A stretch of 64,000 bases of DNA, from the NCBI RefSeq assembly GCF_013030945.1, contig NZ_JABBXF010000051.1, positions 28,452-92,451 of the forward strand, written 5' to 3'. The notes below the pieces were generated by a model, which saw only the letters and a program-made list of their open reading frames with translations, searched no databases and was not told where the DNA came from. The stretch comes from Streptomyces morookaense. Lineage in GTDB: Bacteria; Actinomycetota; Actinomycetes; Streptomycetales; Streptomycetaceae. This document shows, one piece after another, positions 34,996 to 43,965 of the stretch (the stretch's first letter is position 1; every line of letters begins with the position of its first letter). The position numbers were made by a program, and so were the translations under genes.

Positions 34996-36369
34996 ATGCC
35001 GGTGACCGACCCGCAGCGCGCCCTGCGCCGACGAGCGCTCGTCGCAGCCGGCGTACTGGCCCTGACGGGGCTCGTCAGCGCCTTCACCCCCACCGCCCAC
35101 GCGGCAGCGGCCACAGCGGCAGCGTCACCGCTGCCCGCCCCCACCGGCCCGTACCCCGTCGGGACGACGACCCGGCACCTCACCGACACCGCACGCCCGG
35201 ACCCCTGGCACCCGGAGCGGGGGCCCCGCCAGGTGATGGTCAGCTTCTGGTACCCCGCCGCGCGGGCGCAGTGGCGCACGGCCCAGCGCGTGGCCCCGCA
35301 CATGGACACCCTCTCCGCCGCCCACTTCGGCTCGGCCAAGGGCGCGGGGGCGTTCAACTACGGCGTGCCCGTCGGGAGCGTCGACTGGGCCGCCACCCGC
35401 ACGCACGCCGTCGTGGACGCGCCCGTCGCGCGCGGCACCCGGGTGCGGCCGGTCGTGCTGTACTCCGCGGGGCTGGGCGACCCGCGCACCTGGAACACCT
35501 CGCTCGTGGAGGAGCTCGCCTCGCGCGGCTACGTGGTCGTCACGGTCGACCACACCTACGACTCCTCCGAGGTGCTCCTCACCGGCACCGGCCCCGGCCG
35601 CCAGGGCGGCAGGCGGCTCGTGGAGTCCGCGCTGCCCGCCCTGGCGCGGCAGCACGGCACCGACCCGAGTGCCGTGCTGCGCAAGGCGATGACGGCCCGG
35701 GTGGACGACACGCGCTTCGTCCTCGACGTGCTCGACGGCCACCGGCAGCACCCGCGGCCCGAGTTGCCGCGCACGCTGACGGACGCGATGGACCTGCACC
35801 GCATCGCCATGGCGGGCCACTCCGCGGGCGGCTTCACCGCGCTGCAGGCGATGCACGACGACCGGCGGATCGGTGCCGCGGTCGACATGGACGGAACCCT
35901 GGCGTTCCCCGACGGCAGGCCCGGCAGCGTGGCCCGGGACGGGGTCGACCGCCCGTTCCTGCTCATGGGGACGGAGAGCGCCGACTCGGGCTCGTACCGC
36001 CGCCAGCCGTCGTGGGCGGCGCTGTGGCAGCACTCGCGCGGGTGGCGCGGCGATCTGACGCTGCTCGGCTCGCGGCACGGGGCGTACACGGACGCGGCGG
36101 CCCTGCTGCCGGGCGCCGCCTCGCGCGAGGTCCTGCGGAAGGACGTGGGAACGGTGCGCCCGGAGCGGGCGGTGGCCGCGACGAGGGCGGCGGTGGTGAC
36201 GTTCCTGGACCGCTTCCTGCGGGGAAGGGAGAGCCACATGCTCGACGGCTTCCCGGAGCTGCGCCCCGAAGGGGCGCGGGGAACTGCGCGACCAGCCACA
36301 ACGAACCGTTACTCGACGAACAACCCCCGGGCCGCCGCCCGCACATCGAACTCCTCCAAGCGCGCCTGA
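34996..36369 (+). CDS. Secreted alpha/beta hydrolase (PAF-acetylhydrolase-like)
   Basis: 457 residues from the ATG at 34996 (GGAAGGA upstream). The signal sequence (about 1-36, ending AHAAA) has an Arg-rich start ALRRRALVAAGVL that could be Tat-type. The nucleophile elbow is GHSAGG (AMAGHSAGGFTALQ), the acid is probably in VDMDGTL and the His in GSRHGAYTD. Platelet-activating-factor acetylhydrolase-like enzymes cleave esters of phospholipids or polyesters. The final 37 or so codons after FPELR read through a dispersed repeat and then run antisense to the RpiR gene, so the original protein probably ended near residue 421. A 61-base convergent overlap results. Confidence 0.88.
   Translation: MPVTDPQRALRRRALVAAGVLALTGLVSAFTPTAHAAAATAAASPLPAPTGPYPVGTTTRHLTDTARPDPWHPERGPRQVMVSFWYPAARAQWRTAQRVAPHMDTLSAAHFGSAKGAGAFNYGVPVGSVDWAATRTHAVVDAPVARGTRVRPVVLYSAGLGDPRTWNTSLVEELASRGYVVVTVDHTYDSSEVLLTGTGPGRQGGRRLVESALPALARQHGTDPSAVLRKAMTARVDDTRFVLDVLDGHRQHPRPELPRTLTDAMDLHRIAMAGHSAGGFTALQAMHDDRRIGAAVDMDGTLAFPDGRPGSVARDGVDRPFLLMGTESADSGSYRRQPSWAALWQHSRGWRGDLTLLGSRHGAYTDAAALLPGAASREVLRKDVGTVRPERAVAATRAAVVTFLDRFLRGRESHMLDGFPELRPEGARGTARPATTNRYSTNNPRAAARTSNSSKRA
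36261..36298 (+). repeat. Dispersed palindromic repeat inside a coding end
   Basis: GCGCCCCGAAGGGGCGC followed by GGGGAACTGCGCGACCAGCC is the best match to the consensus in this window. Here it lies within the hydrolase frame and encodes RPEGARGTARPAT, so its arrival seems to have removed the old stop codon. Confidence 0.8.
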
Positions 36370-37148
36370 GCATCAGGCAACGCATCACACATCGCCTCCA
36401 GCAGCACCCGCCCCAGCAGCATCGGCGCACACGCCGTGTCGAAGGCCAGCCCCGTCCCCACCGCGGCCGGCAGCAGCAGCTCGCTGTACCGCGCCACGGG
36501 CGCGAACGTGGAGTCCGCGACGGTGACGACCGTCAGCCCCGCGTCCTGTGCGTAGGCAAGCGCCTCCACGACCTCCCGCGGATGCCGCGGCAGCGCGAAG
36601 CACAGCAGCGCGCTCGCGCCCGCCCGCACGGCCGCGTCGATCCGGTCGACGAGCAGCGTGCCGCCCTCGTCGAGCAGCCGGACGTCCGGGTGCACCTTGC
36701 GCGCGAAGTAGGCGAAGCCGCCCGCCTGGGCCCCGGCGGCGCGCAGCCCGAGCACCGGCAGCGGCCGGGACGCGGCCAGCAGCCGCCCCGCGCGGACGAC
36801 CGGTTCCGGGTCGGCGAGCAGCGAGGCCAGGTGGCGGAGGTTGTCGATCTCCGCGTGCACCGCCTGCTGGTACTCGTTGTACGAGTCCGCCGCCGCACCC
36901 GCGGCGGCCGGTACGACATCCCGCAGGTGCCGGCGCAGCGCCGGGTAGCCGTCGAAGCCGAGGGTCACCGCGAAGCGGGTCACCGACGGCTGGCTGACAC
37001 CGGCCAGTTCGGCCAGCTCCACGCTCGACAGGAACGGCGCGTCGGCGGCGCGCCGCACCATGCAGTGGGCGATGCGCCGCTGCGTCGGCGTCAGCCTGTG
37101 CCCCTCGAAGAGTTTCTGCAGCCGCGCCGTGGCACCGGTGTCGCTCAT
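36309..37148 (-). CDS. MurR/RpiR family transcriptional regulator
   Basis: 279 residues from the ATG at 37148 (GAGGAGAG upstream). An N-terminal RpiR helix-turn-helix (SSVELAELAGVSQPSVTRFA, then GFDGYPALRRHLR) is followed by a SIS sugar-phosphate-binding domain from about residue 115 (PLPVLGLRAAGAQAGGFAYF and LLCFALPRHPREVVEAL). RpiR proteins usually sense a phosphosugar and act near their own gene. The nearest same-strand gene is the acyl-CoA synthetase ending 73 bases upstream, and hut genes lie 7 kb away. A classical target is not visible. The end overlaps the extended tail of the hydrolase. Confidence 0.9.
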   Translation of the reverse strand: MSDTGATARLQKLFEGHRLTPTQRRIAHCMVRRAADAPFLSSVELAELAGVSQPSVTRFAVTLGFDGYPALRRHLRDVVPAAAGAAADSYNEYQQAVHAEIDNLRHLASLLADPEPVVRAGRLLAASRPLPVLGLRAAGAQAGGFAYFARKVHPDVRLLDEGGTLLVDRIDAAVRAGASALLCFALPRHPREVVEALAYAQDAGLTVVTVADSTFAPVARYSELLLPAAVGTGLAFDTACAPMLLGRVLLEAMCDALPDAQARLEEFDVRAAARGLFVE

Positions 37149-37221
37149 CGACTCTCCTCGGTCATTCAATTCATCACCGTCCCAGCCTGCATGAAATTAT
37201 GCAGCCCGGGGCGGCGGCGCG

Positions 37222-38571
37222 TCACAGCGGCGGCAGCAGCTTCTTCTGCGGCTTGCCCATCGCGTTGCGCGGCAGCGCGTCCAGGAAGCGGATGCGGCGC
37301 GGCCGCTTGTGCACGGACAGGTGCCCGGCCACGAAGTCGATCAGCTCCCGCTCGCCGACCCCGTCGGCCACCACGTACGCGACGACCTCCTGCCCGAGGT
37401 CCTCGTGCGCGACCCCCACCACGGCCGCCTCGCTGACCGCCGGGTGGTCCAGCAGCGCGTTCTCCACCTCGCCGGCGCCGATGCGGTAACCGCCGGACTT
37501 GATCAGGTCGGTGGAGGCGCGGCCCACGATGCGGTGGGTGCCGTCCTCGTCGACGGCCGCGATGTCCCCGGTGCGGAACCAGCCGTCGGCGGTGTACGCG
37601 GCGGACGTCGCCTCCGGGCGGCCCAGGTAGCCGGCGAACAGCGTCGGGCCGCTCACCTCCAGCTCGCCGATGCCGCTCTCGGTCGCCGCCAGCCGGGTCC
37701 GGACGCCGGGCAGCGGCAGCCCCACCGCGCCCGGACGGCGCTCGCCGTCGGCGCGGGCGGAGACGGTGATCAGGGTCTCGGTCATGCCGTAACGCTCCAC
37801 GGGCCGCTGCCCGGTGAGCTCCTCCAGGCCCCGGAAGACGGGCGCGGGCAGCGCCGCGCTGCCCGACACCAGCAGCCGCGCCCCGCTCAGCGCCCGCGCC
37901 GCGGCCGGGTCGCGCACGACGCGGGACCAGACGGTCGGCACCCCGAAGTACAGGCTGCCGCCCGCGGCCGCGTACGCCTCCGGCGTCGGCCGCCCGGTGT
38001 GCACCAGCCGGCAGCCGGTGCGCAGCGCACCCAGCACGCCCAGGACCAGACCGTGGACGTGGAACAGCGGCAGGCCGTGCACCAGGGTGTCCTCGGGCGT
38101 CCACTGCCAGGCGTCCACGAGCCCGTCCAGGCAGGCGGCGATCGCCGCGCGGGGGATCAGCGCGCCCTTGGGGGCGCCGGTCGTGCCGGAGGTGTAGAGG
38201 ACGAGGGCGGTGGACGCGGGGCCGGGCTCCGCGCCCGTCCAGGAACCCTGCTCGCGCATGTCGACGGGCACGTCCTCGCCGAGGACCAGTTCGGCGCCGG
38301 AGTCGCGCAGGATGTGCTCGCGCTCGGCGGGCCCGGCGTCCGGCGGCAGCGGCACCACGGGCACCCCGGCCAGCAGGCCGCCCACGACGGCGGCGACGGT
38401 CTCCACGCTAGGCGTCGCCCGGACGGCGACGGACTTGGCACCGGCGATCCGGGACGCCACCGCGCTTGCGGCTCCCCGGAGTTGCTCCCGCGAACACGAC
38501 TGCCCGGCGATGGTGAGGGCGTCCGGACGGTCGCCGGGCCCGGCGAGGGAGGCGAGCAGGGGGACGGTCAC
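37222..38571 (-). CDS. AMP-dependent acyl-CoA synthetase (malonyl-CoA-synthetase-like)
   Basis: 449 residues from a GTG at 38571 (AAGGAGCACCC upstream). ANL-superfamily core motifs: LYTSGTTGAPKGALIP (P loop), FHVHGLVLG, RYGMTET, TADGWFRTGDIA, KSGGYRIGAGEVE and the C-terminal LPRNAMGKPQKK with the catalytic Lys. It activates a carboxylic acid as the acyl-AMP and transfers it to CoA. The short length and the RYGMTET and YKSGGY-like motifs fit MatB-type malonyl- or methylmalonyl-CoA synthetases, but substrate is inference. It could supply extender units for polyketide or fatty-acid synthesis. Confidence 0.88.
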   Translation of the reverse strand: MTVPLLASLAGPGDRPDALTIAGQSCSREQLRGAASAVASRIAGAKSVAVRATPSVETVAAVVGGLLAGVPVVPLPPDAGPAEREHILRDSGAELVLGEDVPVDMREQGSWTGAEPGPASTALVLYTSGTTGAPKGALIPRAAIAACLDGLVDAWQWTPEDTLVHGLPLFHVHGLVLGVLGALRTGCRLVHTGRPTPEAYAAAGGSLYFGVPTVWSRVVRDPAAARALSGARLLVSGSAALPAPVFRGLEELTGQRPVERYGMTETLITVSARADGERRPGAVGLPLPGVRTRLAATESGIGELEVSGPTLFAGYLGRPEATSAAYTADGWFRTGDIAAVDEDGTHRIVGRASTDLIKSGGYRIGAGEVENALLDHPAVSEAAVVGVAHEDLGQEVVAYVVADGVGERELIDFVAGHLSVHKRPRRIRFLDALPRNAMGKPQKKLLPPL

Positions 38572-38625
38572 GGGTGCTCCTTCCGAGAGGTGCGGATCCT
38601 GTGACCGTACAACTCGGGGTGCCGA

Positions 38626-38638
38626 GCCCCGAAGGGGC
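38626..38638. repeat. Short partial copy of the dispersed repeat
   Basis: GCCCCGAAGGGGC matches only the hairpin core of the repeat family, without its tail. It is in the gap between the acyl-CoA synthetase start and the cystathionine beta-synthase stop. Confidence 0.4.
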
Positions 38639-38666
38639 GCCCCTTACGTGGTGCAGAGGCCGCCGC

Positions 38667-38692
38667 ACCCGGGCCGTAAAGGCGGCCCGGGT
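38667..38692. terminator. Perfect 10-bp hairpin downstream of cystathionine beta-synthase
   Basis: ACCCGGGCCG and CGGCCCGGGT enclose six bases. It lies about 170 bases downstream of the cystathionine beta-synthase stop on the same strand and about 95 bases upstream of the acyl-CoA synthetase start. It may separate the two transcripts. The rest of this 293-base gap shows only a CGTGCT-GCG-AGCACG palindrome at 38787-38801. Confidence 0.45.
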
Positions 38693-38864
38693 CGGGACGG
38701 CGGCGGCCCCCGCAGGACGGCCAGAGTCCGGGAGCCGCTCCGGAAGTCCCGCCGACGCCTCCAATATGCCGGTCACTTGTTAAGCCCGTGCTGCGAGCAC
38801 GTGACGCATACGTACCTTTGACGGACCGGCAGACGACAAGGCCCCAACGAACCGGAGCCCGCGG

Positions 38865-40256
38865 CTACTTGGCGCCGTTCTCCTCGGCCAGGAAGGCCAG
38901 CAGGTCCTGCCGGCTCACCACACCGGACGGCTTGCCCTCGACCAGCACGACCGCCGCATCCGCCTTGCCCAGCACGGCCATCAGGTCGGCGACCGGCTCG
39001 CCCGAGCCGACCTGCGGCAGCGGCGGGCACATGTGCTTCTCCAGCGGGTCGCTCAGCGAGGCCCGGCTCGCGAACAGCGCGTCCAGGAGCTCCCGTTCGA
39101 CGACCGAGCCGACGACCTCGGCGGCCATCACATCGGGGTGCCCCGCGCCCGGCTTGACGATGGGCATCTGCGAGACGCCGTACTCGCGGAGCACCTCGAT
39201 GGCCTCGCCGACCGTCTCCTCGGGGTGCATGTGCACCAGCGAAGGCAGGCCGCCGTCCTTGCGGCGCAGCACGTCGCCGACACGGGCGGTGGCGGGACCC
39301 TCCTCCAGGAAGCCGTAGTCCGCCATCCACTCGTCGTTGAAGATCTTGCTCAGGTAGCCGCGGCCGCTGTCCGGCAGCAGCACGACGACGACGTCCTCCG
39401 GGCCGAGCTTCTCGGCGACCCGCAGCGCCGCGACGACCGCCATGCCGCAGGAGCCGCCGACGAGGAGGCCCTCCTCCTTGGCGAGGCGGCGGGTCATCTG
39501 GAAGGCGTCCTTGTCGGAGACGGCGACGATCTCGTCGGCCACCGACCGGTCGTACGCGGTCGGCCAGAAGTCCTCGCCGACGCCCTCGATCAGGTACGGC
39601 CGGCCGGAGCCGCCGCTGTAGACCGAGCCCTCGGGGTCCGCGCCGACGACCGTGACCTTGCCGTCGCTGGCCTCCTTCAGGTAGCGGCCGGTGCCGCTGA
39701 TGGTGCCGCCCGTGCCCACGCCCGCGACGAAGTGGGTGATCCGGCCCTCGGTCTGCTCCCACAGCTCCGGACCGGTCGAGTGGTAGTGGGAGAGGGGGTT
39801 GTTGGGGTTGCTGTACTGGTCGGGCTTCCAGGCGTTGGGCGTCTCACGGACGAGGCGGTCGGAGACGTTGTAGTAGGAGTCCGGGTGCTCGGGGTCGACG
39901 GCGGTCGGGCAGACCACCACCTCGGCACCGTAGGCGCGGAGCACGTTGATCTTGTCCGTGGAGACCTTGTCCGGGCAGACGAAGATGCACTTGTAGCCCT
40001 TCTGCTGGGCCACGATCGCGAGACCCACGCCCGTGTTGCCGGAGGTCGGCTCCACGATCGTGCCGCCCGGCTTGAGCTCGCCGGACTTCTCGGCGGCCTC
40101 GATCATGCGGACGGCGATGCGGTCCTTCACGGAACCGCCCGGGTTGAAGTATTCGACCTTGGCAAGCACGGTGGCCTCGATGCCATCGGTCACGCTGTTG
40201 AGCTTCACCAGCGGGGTGTTGCCGACGAGCTCAATCATCGAATCGTGATACTGCAC
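38865..40256 (-). CDS. Cystathionine beta-synthase
   Basis: 463 residues. It condenses serine and homocysteine to cystathionine in the reverse transsulfuration route. The PLP domain shows NPGGSVKDRIAVRM (PLP Lys), EPTSGNTGVGLA (cofactor phosphate loop) and GVGTGGTISGTG. The C-terminal 120 residues form a CBS-domain pair, as in regulatory forms of the enzyme. There is no N-terminal haem domain. The GTG at 40256 is chosen because GGAGATC sits five bases upstream and the family starts MQYHDSMIELVGN. An in-frame GTG eight codons earlier lacks support. O-acetylserine sulfhydrylase activity is an alternative, but the CBS pair favours this call. Confidence 0.92.
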   Translation of the reverse strand: MQYHDSMIELVGNTPLVKLNSVTDGIEATVLAKVEYFNPGGSVKDRIAVRMIEAAEKSGELKPGGTIVEPTSGNTGVGLAIVAQQKGYKCIFVCPDKVSTDKINVLRAYGAEVVVCPTAVDPEHPDSYYNVSDRLVRETPNAWKPDQYSNPNNPLSHYHSTGPELWEQTEGRITHFVAGVGTGGTISGTGRYLKEASDGKVTVVGADPEGSVYSGGSGRPYLIEGVGEDFWPTAYDRSVADEIVAVSDKDAFQMTRRLAKEEGLLVGGSCGMAVVAALRVAEKLGPEDVVVVLLPDSGRGYLSKIFNDEWMADYGFLEEGPATARVGDVLRRKDGGLPSLVHMHPEETVGEAIEVLREYGVSQMPIVKPGAGHPDVMAAEVVGSVVERELLDALFASRASLSDPLEKHMCPPLPQVGSGEPVADLMAVLGKADAAVVLVEGKPSGVVSRQDLLAFLAEENGAK

Positions 40257-40401
40257 GGTGATCTCCGCGGTCAGGGGCACTAGCGGTCGTCGCGTACCCG
40301 TAAGCCCAGCCTATTGCGCGTCCGACTGCACTAGTGGCGCGTTGCGTTCGACTGCAGGCGGGGCAACCTGCTGGTAGTGCGCCACTGCAAAGGGGTGCAC
40401 C

Positions 40402-40434
40402 ACATTCGTGAAGCTTTCATGAAGCCTTTGTGAA
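40402..40434 (+). promoter_or_regulatory. PHO-box-like triple 11-bp direct repeat
   Basis: Three adjacent 11-base units, ACATTCGTGAA, GCTTTCATGAA and GCCTTTGTGAA, share TT(C/T)(G/A)TGAA. On the other strand each reads TTCAC or TTCAT. Direct repeats of 11 bases with a GTTCAC-like core are the binding pattern of PhoP in Streptomyces. The site lies 57 bases before the SGNH hydrolase start and 146 bases before the divergent cystathionine beta-synthase start. Confidence 0.55.
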
Positions 40435-40490
40435 ACGGGCCTCCGAGCACGGGTTTTCCGTGTCGCGGAGGCGGTGAAGGAGGCCGGCCG

Positions 40491-41567
40491 ATGTCCAGGT
40501 CGAGGGCGAGGGCAGCACGGCGGATCGCAGCGGCGGCGGCGTACGGGGGCGGGGGCGTCGGGCTGCTGGGCGGCGCCGTGCTGGGCGTGCTGCTCACCGA
40601 GGTGGCACTGGCCAAGCGCGTGGTGGGCGGCAGTCCGGACACCCCGCCGCAGGCGGACGGGCGGTACGGCTCGGCCTTCGTCCACCGGCTGGGGAACCAG
40701 CCCCTGCTGCTGGGCATGCTGGGCGACTCCACGGCGGCCGGCAAGGGCGTGCACCGGCCGCGGCAGACACCGGGCGCCCTGCTGGCCACCGGCCTCGCCG
40801 CGGTGGCCGAGCGCCCGGTCGAGCTGCACAACGTGGCGCTGTCCGGCGCGCAGTCGTACGACCTGGAGCGGCAGGTCACGCTGCTGCTCGCCGACCCGGA
40901 GCGGATCCCCGACGTCTGCGTGATCATGATCGGGGCCAACGACGTCACCCACCGGGTGCCGGCCGCCCGCTCGGTGCGGCTGCTGACGGAGGCGGTGCGC
41001 CGGCTGCGCGAGGCGGGCTGCGAGGTCGTCGTGGGCACCTGCCCGGACCTGGGCACCATCGAGCCCGTCTACCAGCCGCTGCGCTGGCTGGCCCGGCGGA
41101 TGAGCCGCCAGCTGGCGGCCGCGCAGACCATAGGGGCCCTGGAGGCCGGCGGGCGCACGGTCTCGCTGGGCGACCTGCTGGGGCCGGAGTTCGCGTCGAA
41201 CCCGCGGGAGCTGTTCGGGCCGGACAACTACCACCCCTCGGCCGAGGGCTACGCCACCGCGGCCATGGCCGTCCTGCCGACCCTGTGCGCCGCGCTGGGC
41301 CTGTGGCCCGAGGACGAGGAACGGCCGGACGCGGCGCGCCGCGAGGGCATCCTGCCGGTGGCCCGGGCCGCCGCCCAGGCGGCGGCCGAGGGCGGCACCG
41401 AGGTGTCGCCGGCCCGCGGCCGCTGGGCGCTGCTCAAGCACCGCAAGCGGCGCCGGCTGCCCGGCTACGCCGAACCGGCGGCGCGGCGGCGGGCGCAGCC
41501 GCGCACGGTGCACGGGCTGCGCTCGCCGCAGCCCCCCGCGCCGGGGTTCCGGCCGAGCGACAATTGA
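40491..41567 (+). CDS. SGNH/GDSL-family hydrolase, membrane-anchored
   Basis: 358 residues from the ATG at 40491 (AGGAGG upstream). A membrane span (about 16-42, no clear cleavage site) would anchor it with the catalytic domain outside. Block I is GMLGDSTAAGKG with the nucleophile Ser, block III is IMIGANDVTH, and block V is DNYHPSAEGY with catalytic Asp and His. Such enzymes are esterases or lipases. The C-terminal 80 residues are basic and Pro/Arg-rich. The PHO-box-like repeats upstream suggest it could help recover phosphate, for example from phospholipids; this is inference. Confidence 0.88.
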   Translation: MSRSRARAARRIAAAAAYGGGGVGLLGGAVLGVLLTEVALAKRVVGGSPDTPPQADGRYGSAFVHRLGNQPLLLGMLGDSTAAGKGVHRPRQTPGALLATGLAAVAERPVELHNVALSGAQSYDLERQVTLLLADPERIPDVCVIMIGANDVTHRVPAARSVRLLTEAVRRLREAGCEVVVGTCPDLGTIEPVYQPLRWLARRMSRQLAAAQTIGALEAGGRTVSLGDLLGPEFASNPRELFGPDNYHPSAEGYATAAMAVLPTLCAALGLWPEDEERPDAARREGILPVARAAAQAAAEGGTEVSPARGRWALLKHRKRRRLPGYAEPAARRRAQPRTVHGLRSPQPPAPGFRPSDN

Positions 41568-41737
41568 TGCCGGCACCGCCCTCCGGGAAAGAGGCCCGTA
41601 TCACAGCGACGAGGCCGTGACCACACCGCTACGTGCGGGTAACTTCCCGGAGAGTCCTGCCCACCCGTCACCCGGCCGCCGCCCCTCAACGAGGCGCTGC
41701 GCGCCGCCCCTCCAGTCCGCGCACCCTGGGAGCCGTG

Positions 41738-42958
41738 ATGCCCGAAGCCGTGATCGTCTCTACCGCCCGCTCCCCCATCGGCCGCGCCTTCAAGGGCTCG
41801 CTGAAGGACCTGCGCCCGGACGACCTGACCGCCACGATCATCCAGGCCGCCCTCGCCAAGGTGCCCCAGCTGGACCCGCGCGAGATCGACGACCTGATGC
41901 TCGGCTGCGGCATGCCCGGCGGCGAGCAGGGCCACAACCTGGCCCGCATCGTGGCCGTGCAGATGGGCATGGACCACCTGCCCGCCACGACGATCACCCG
42001 CTACTGCGCCTCGTCGCTGCAGACCTCCCGGATGGCGCTGCACGCGATCAAGGCGGGCGAGGGCGACGTCTTCGTCTCGGCGGGCGTCGAGATGGTCTCC
42101 CGCTCGGTGAACGGCTCCTCCGACGGCATCCCGGGCACCCACAACCCGCTCTTCGCCGACGCCGAGGCCCGCACGGCCGCCCGCGCCGAGCAGGGCGGGG
42201 CCGACTGGCACGACCCGCGCGAGGACGGGCTGGTCCCGGACGCGTACATCGCGATGGGCCAGACCGCGGAGAACCTGGCCCGGCTCAAGGGGGTCACCCG
42301 CCAGGAGATGGACGAGTTCGGCGTCCGCTCGCAGAACCTCGCCGAGCAGGCCCTCGCCAAGGGCTTCTGGGAGCGCGAGATCACCCCGGTGACGCTGCCC
42401 GACGGCACGGTCGTCACGAAGGACGACGGCCCCCGCGCGGGCGTCACACTGGAGGGCGTCCAGGGCCTGAAGCCCGCCTTCCGCCCCGACGGCCGGATCA
42501 CCGCGGCCAACTGCTGCCCGCTCAACGACGGTGCGGCGGCCGTGGTGATCATGTCCGACACCAAGGCGCGGGAGCTGGGCCTGACCCCGCTCGCCCGGAT
42601 CGTCTCGACGGGCGTCTCGGCCCTGTCCCCCGAGATCATGGGCTACGGCCCGGTCGAGGCCAGCAAGCAGGCGCTGCGCCGGGCCGGGCTCGCGGTCGGC
42701 GACATCGACCTGGTCGAGATCAACGAGGCGTTCGCCGCACAGGTCATCCCCTCCTACCGGGACCTGGGCATCGACCTCGACCGGCTGAACGTCAACGGCG
42801 GCGCGATCGCGGTGGGCCACCCCTTCGGCATGACGGGCGCCCGCATCACGGGCACGCTGATCAACTCGCTGCAGTTCCACGACAAGCAGTTCGGCCTGGA
42901 GACCATGTGCGTGGGCGGCGGCCAGGGCATGGCAATGGTGATCGAGCGACTGAGCTGA
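41738..42958 (+). CDS. Acetyl-CoA C-acyltransferase (thiolase)
   Basis: 406 residues from the ATG at 41738 (GGGAG upstream). All thiolase signatures are there: the nucleophile Cys in ITRYCASSLQTS near residue 90, EINEAFAAQVIPS, NVNGGAIAVGHPFGMTGAR with the active-site His, and MCVGGGQGMAMVIE with the second Cys. It condenses acetyl-CoA to acetoacetyl-CoA or cleaves 3-ketoacyl-CoA in beta-oxidation. No beta-oxidation partners are adjacent. The 170 bases before it contain nothing else recognisable, and a strong hairpin follows. Confidence 0.95.
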   Translation: MPEAVIVSTARSPIGRAFKGSLKDLRPDDLTATIIQAALAKVPQLDPREIDDLMLGCGMPGGEQGHNLARIVAVQMGMDHLPATTITRYCASSLQTSRMALHAIKAGEGDVFVSAGVEMVSRSVNGSSDGIPGTHNPLFADAEARTAARAEQGGADWHDPREDGLVPDAYIAMGQTAENLARLKGVTRQEMDEFGVRSQNLAEQALAKGFWEREITPVTLPDGTVVTKDDGPRAGVTLEGVQGLKPAFRPDGRITAANCCPLNDGAAAVVIMSDTKARELGLTPLARIVSTGVSALSPEIMGYGPVEASKQALRRAGLAVGDIDLVEINEAFAAQVIPSYRDLGIDLDRLNVNGGAIAVGHPFGMTGARITGTLINSLQFHDKQFGLETMCVGGGQGMAMVIERLS

Positions 42959-43032
42959 GCGAAGGTCCGGTCCAACCCCCGGATCGGCAACTGCCACATG
43001 CAAGGTGCCGTCACCTTGCCCAATCGTGACCG

Positions 43033-43071
43033 AATCTCCCCCAGGATGTGACCAAGGTCCCGGGGGAGATT
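43033..43071 (+). terminator. Terminator after the thiolase gene
   Basis: AATCTCCCCC and GGGGGAGATT form a perfect 10-bp stem around 19 bases, followed by TGTTT. A smaller palindrome, CAAGGTG-CCGT-CACCTTG, precedes it at 43001-43018. Both lie within 115 bases of the thiolase stop. Confidence 0.7.
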
Positions 43072-43217
43072 TGTTTCCCCAGGTCAGATGATTGAAGACA
43101 GAACGGCAGGGCCTTTGGTCCCGTCCGTTTCGGTCCGTTTTGCACTGGGGGCCGCTGTGGACGTACGCCAAGCTGAGGTAGGAATTCGGGGGATCCGATG
43201 CAACCGGGAGTACGTCA

Positions 43218-43955
43218 GTGAGCGCCATGTCCCTTGCCCTGCTGCTGGCCGCCGGCACCGCAACCGCCGCAGGCACCGCCGCCCTGTACAGCGCGCGCGG
43301 CCTGCGCCGGCAGATCACGGCGCTGCGCGCCGACCTGGCGGCCGCCTCCGCGGACCGTGTCGAGCGCGCCGCGGTGCCCGCTGCCCGGACCGCGCCGGCC
43401 GCCGAACTCTCCGAGATACGGGCCGCGGTCGCCGACGCCCTCGCCGAGGAGCGGGAGCGCGAGCTGGCCGAGGCGCGTGCGTTCTGGGCGGCGCAGGAGG
43501 CCAGGGATCTGGCCGGGACCGGCGATGCGCACTCCCTGCTGCCGGGCCTGGAGGCGCTCGCGGACGCCGAGTCCGAGGCCGCCGAGTCCCCCGAACTGGC
43601 CGCCGCGCGGCGCCGTCACCCCTCGCACCCCGAGTTCTCCCCCGCCCCGTCGCCCGACGACCACGAGCGCACGGCCGAGCGCCTGGCCGAACTCGCGCAG
43701 GCCCGCATGCCGCTGGCCGACGTCCGGCCCGGGCCGCTGGGCACGCTGGACGTCTACGTCTTCGCGGACGGCACGACGCTGTGCATGACCCCCGGCCACC
43801 GCGAGACCTCCGAGCGCCTCGCCGGGGCCCTCCGGGACGGGGACGAGCCGGTCCTGCTGGGCGGCTCCGGAGTGTCGGGTGCCTACGCCCTGACGTTCAG
43901 CTGCGCGTCGGGCACGGTGTACGTCCTGGCGGACCGGGTCATCGCGTCACTGTAG
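43218..43955 (+). CDS. Protein of unknown function with N-terminal membrane segment
   Basis: 245 residues from a GTG at 43218 (GGGAG seven bases upstream; a TGGACG/TAGGAA promoter-like pair is near 43160-43190). The first 25 residues are hydrophobic and Ala-rich, a signal anchor. Residues about 30-100 are charged and helical, probably coiled (AVADALAEERERELAEARAF). The C-terminal part (LGTLDVYVFADGTTLCMTPGH, then VTYVLADRVIASL-like strands) forms a compact domain of unknown type. No family is recognised. Confidence 0.75.
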   Translation: MSAMSLALLLAAGTATAAGTAALYSARGLRRQITALRADLAAASADRVERAAVPAARTAPAAELSEIRAAVADALAEERERELAEARAFWAAQEARDLAGTGDAHSLLPGLEALADAESEAAESPELAAARRRHPSHPEFSPAPSPDDHERTAERLAELAQARMPLADVRPGPLGTLDVYVFADGTTLCMTPGHRETSERLAGALRDGDEPVLLGGSGVSGAYALTFSCASGTVYVLADRVIASL

Positions 43956-43965
43956 GCCCCGGCTC

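Noticed and set aside
40410..40430. TTCATGAA/TTCGTGAA read as a second Rex site
   Set aside because: The half-sites do not have the TTGTGAA-N4-TTCACAA spacing; the 11-base periodicity of three units fits a direct-repeat site instead.
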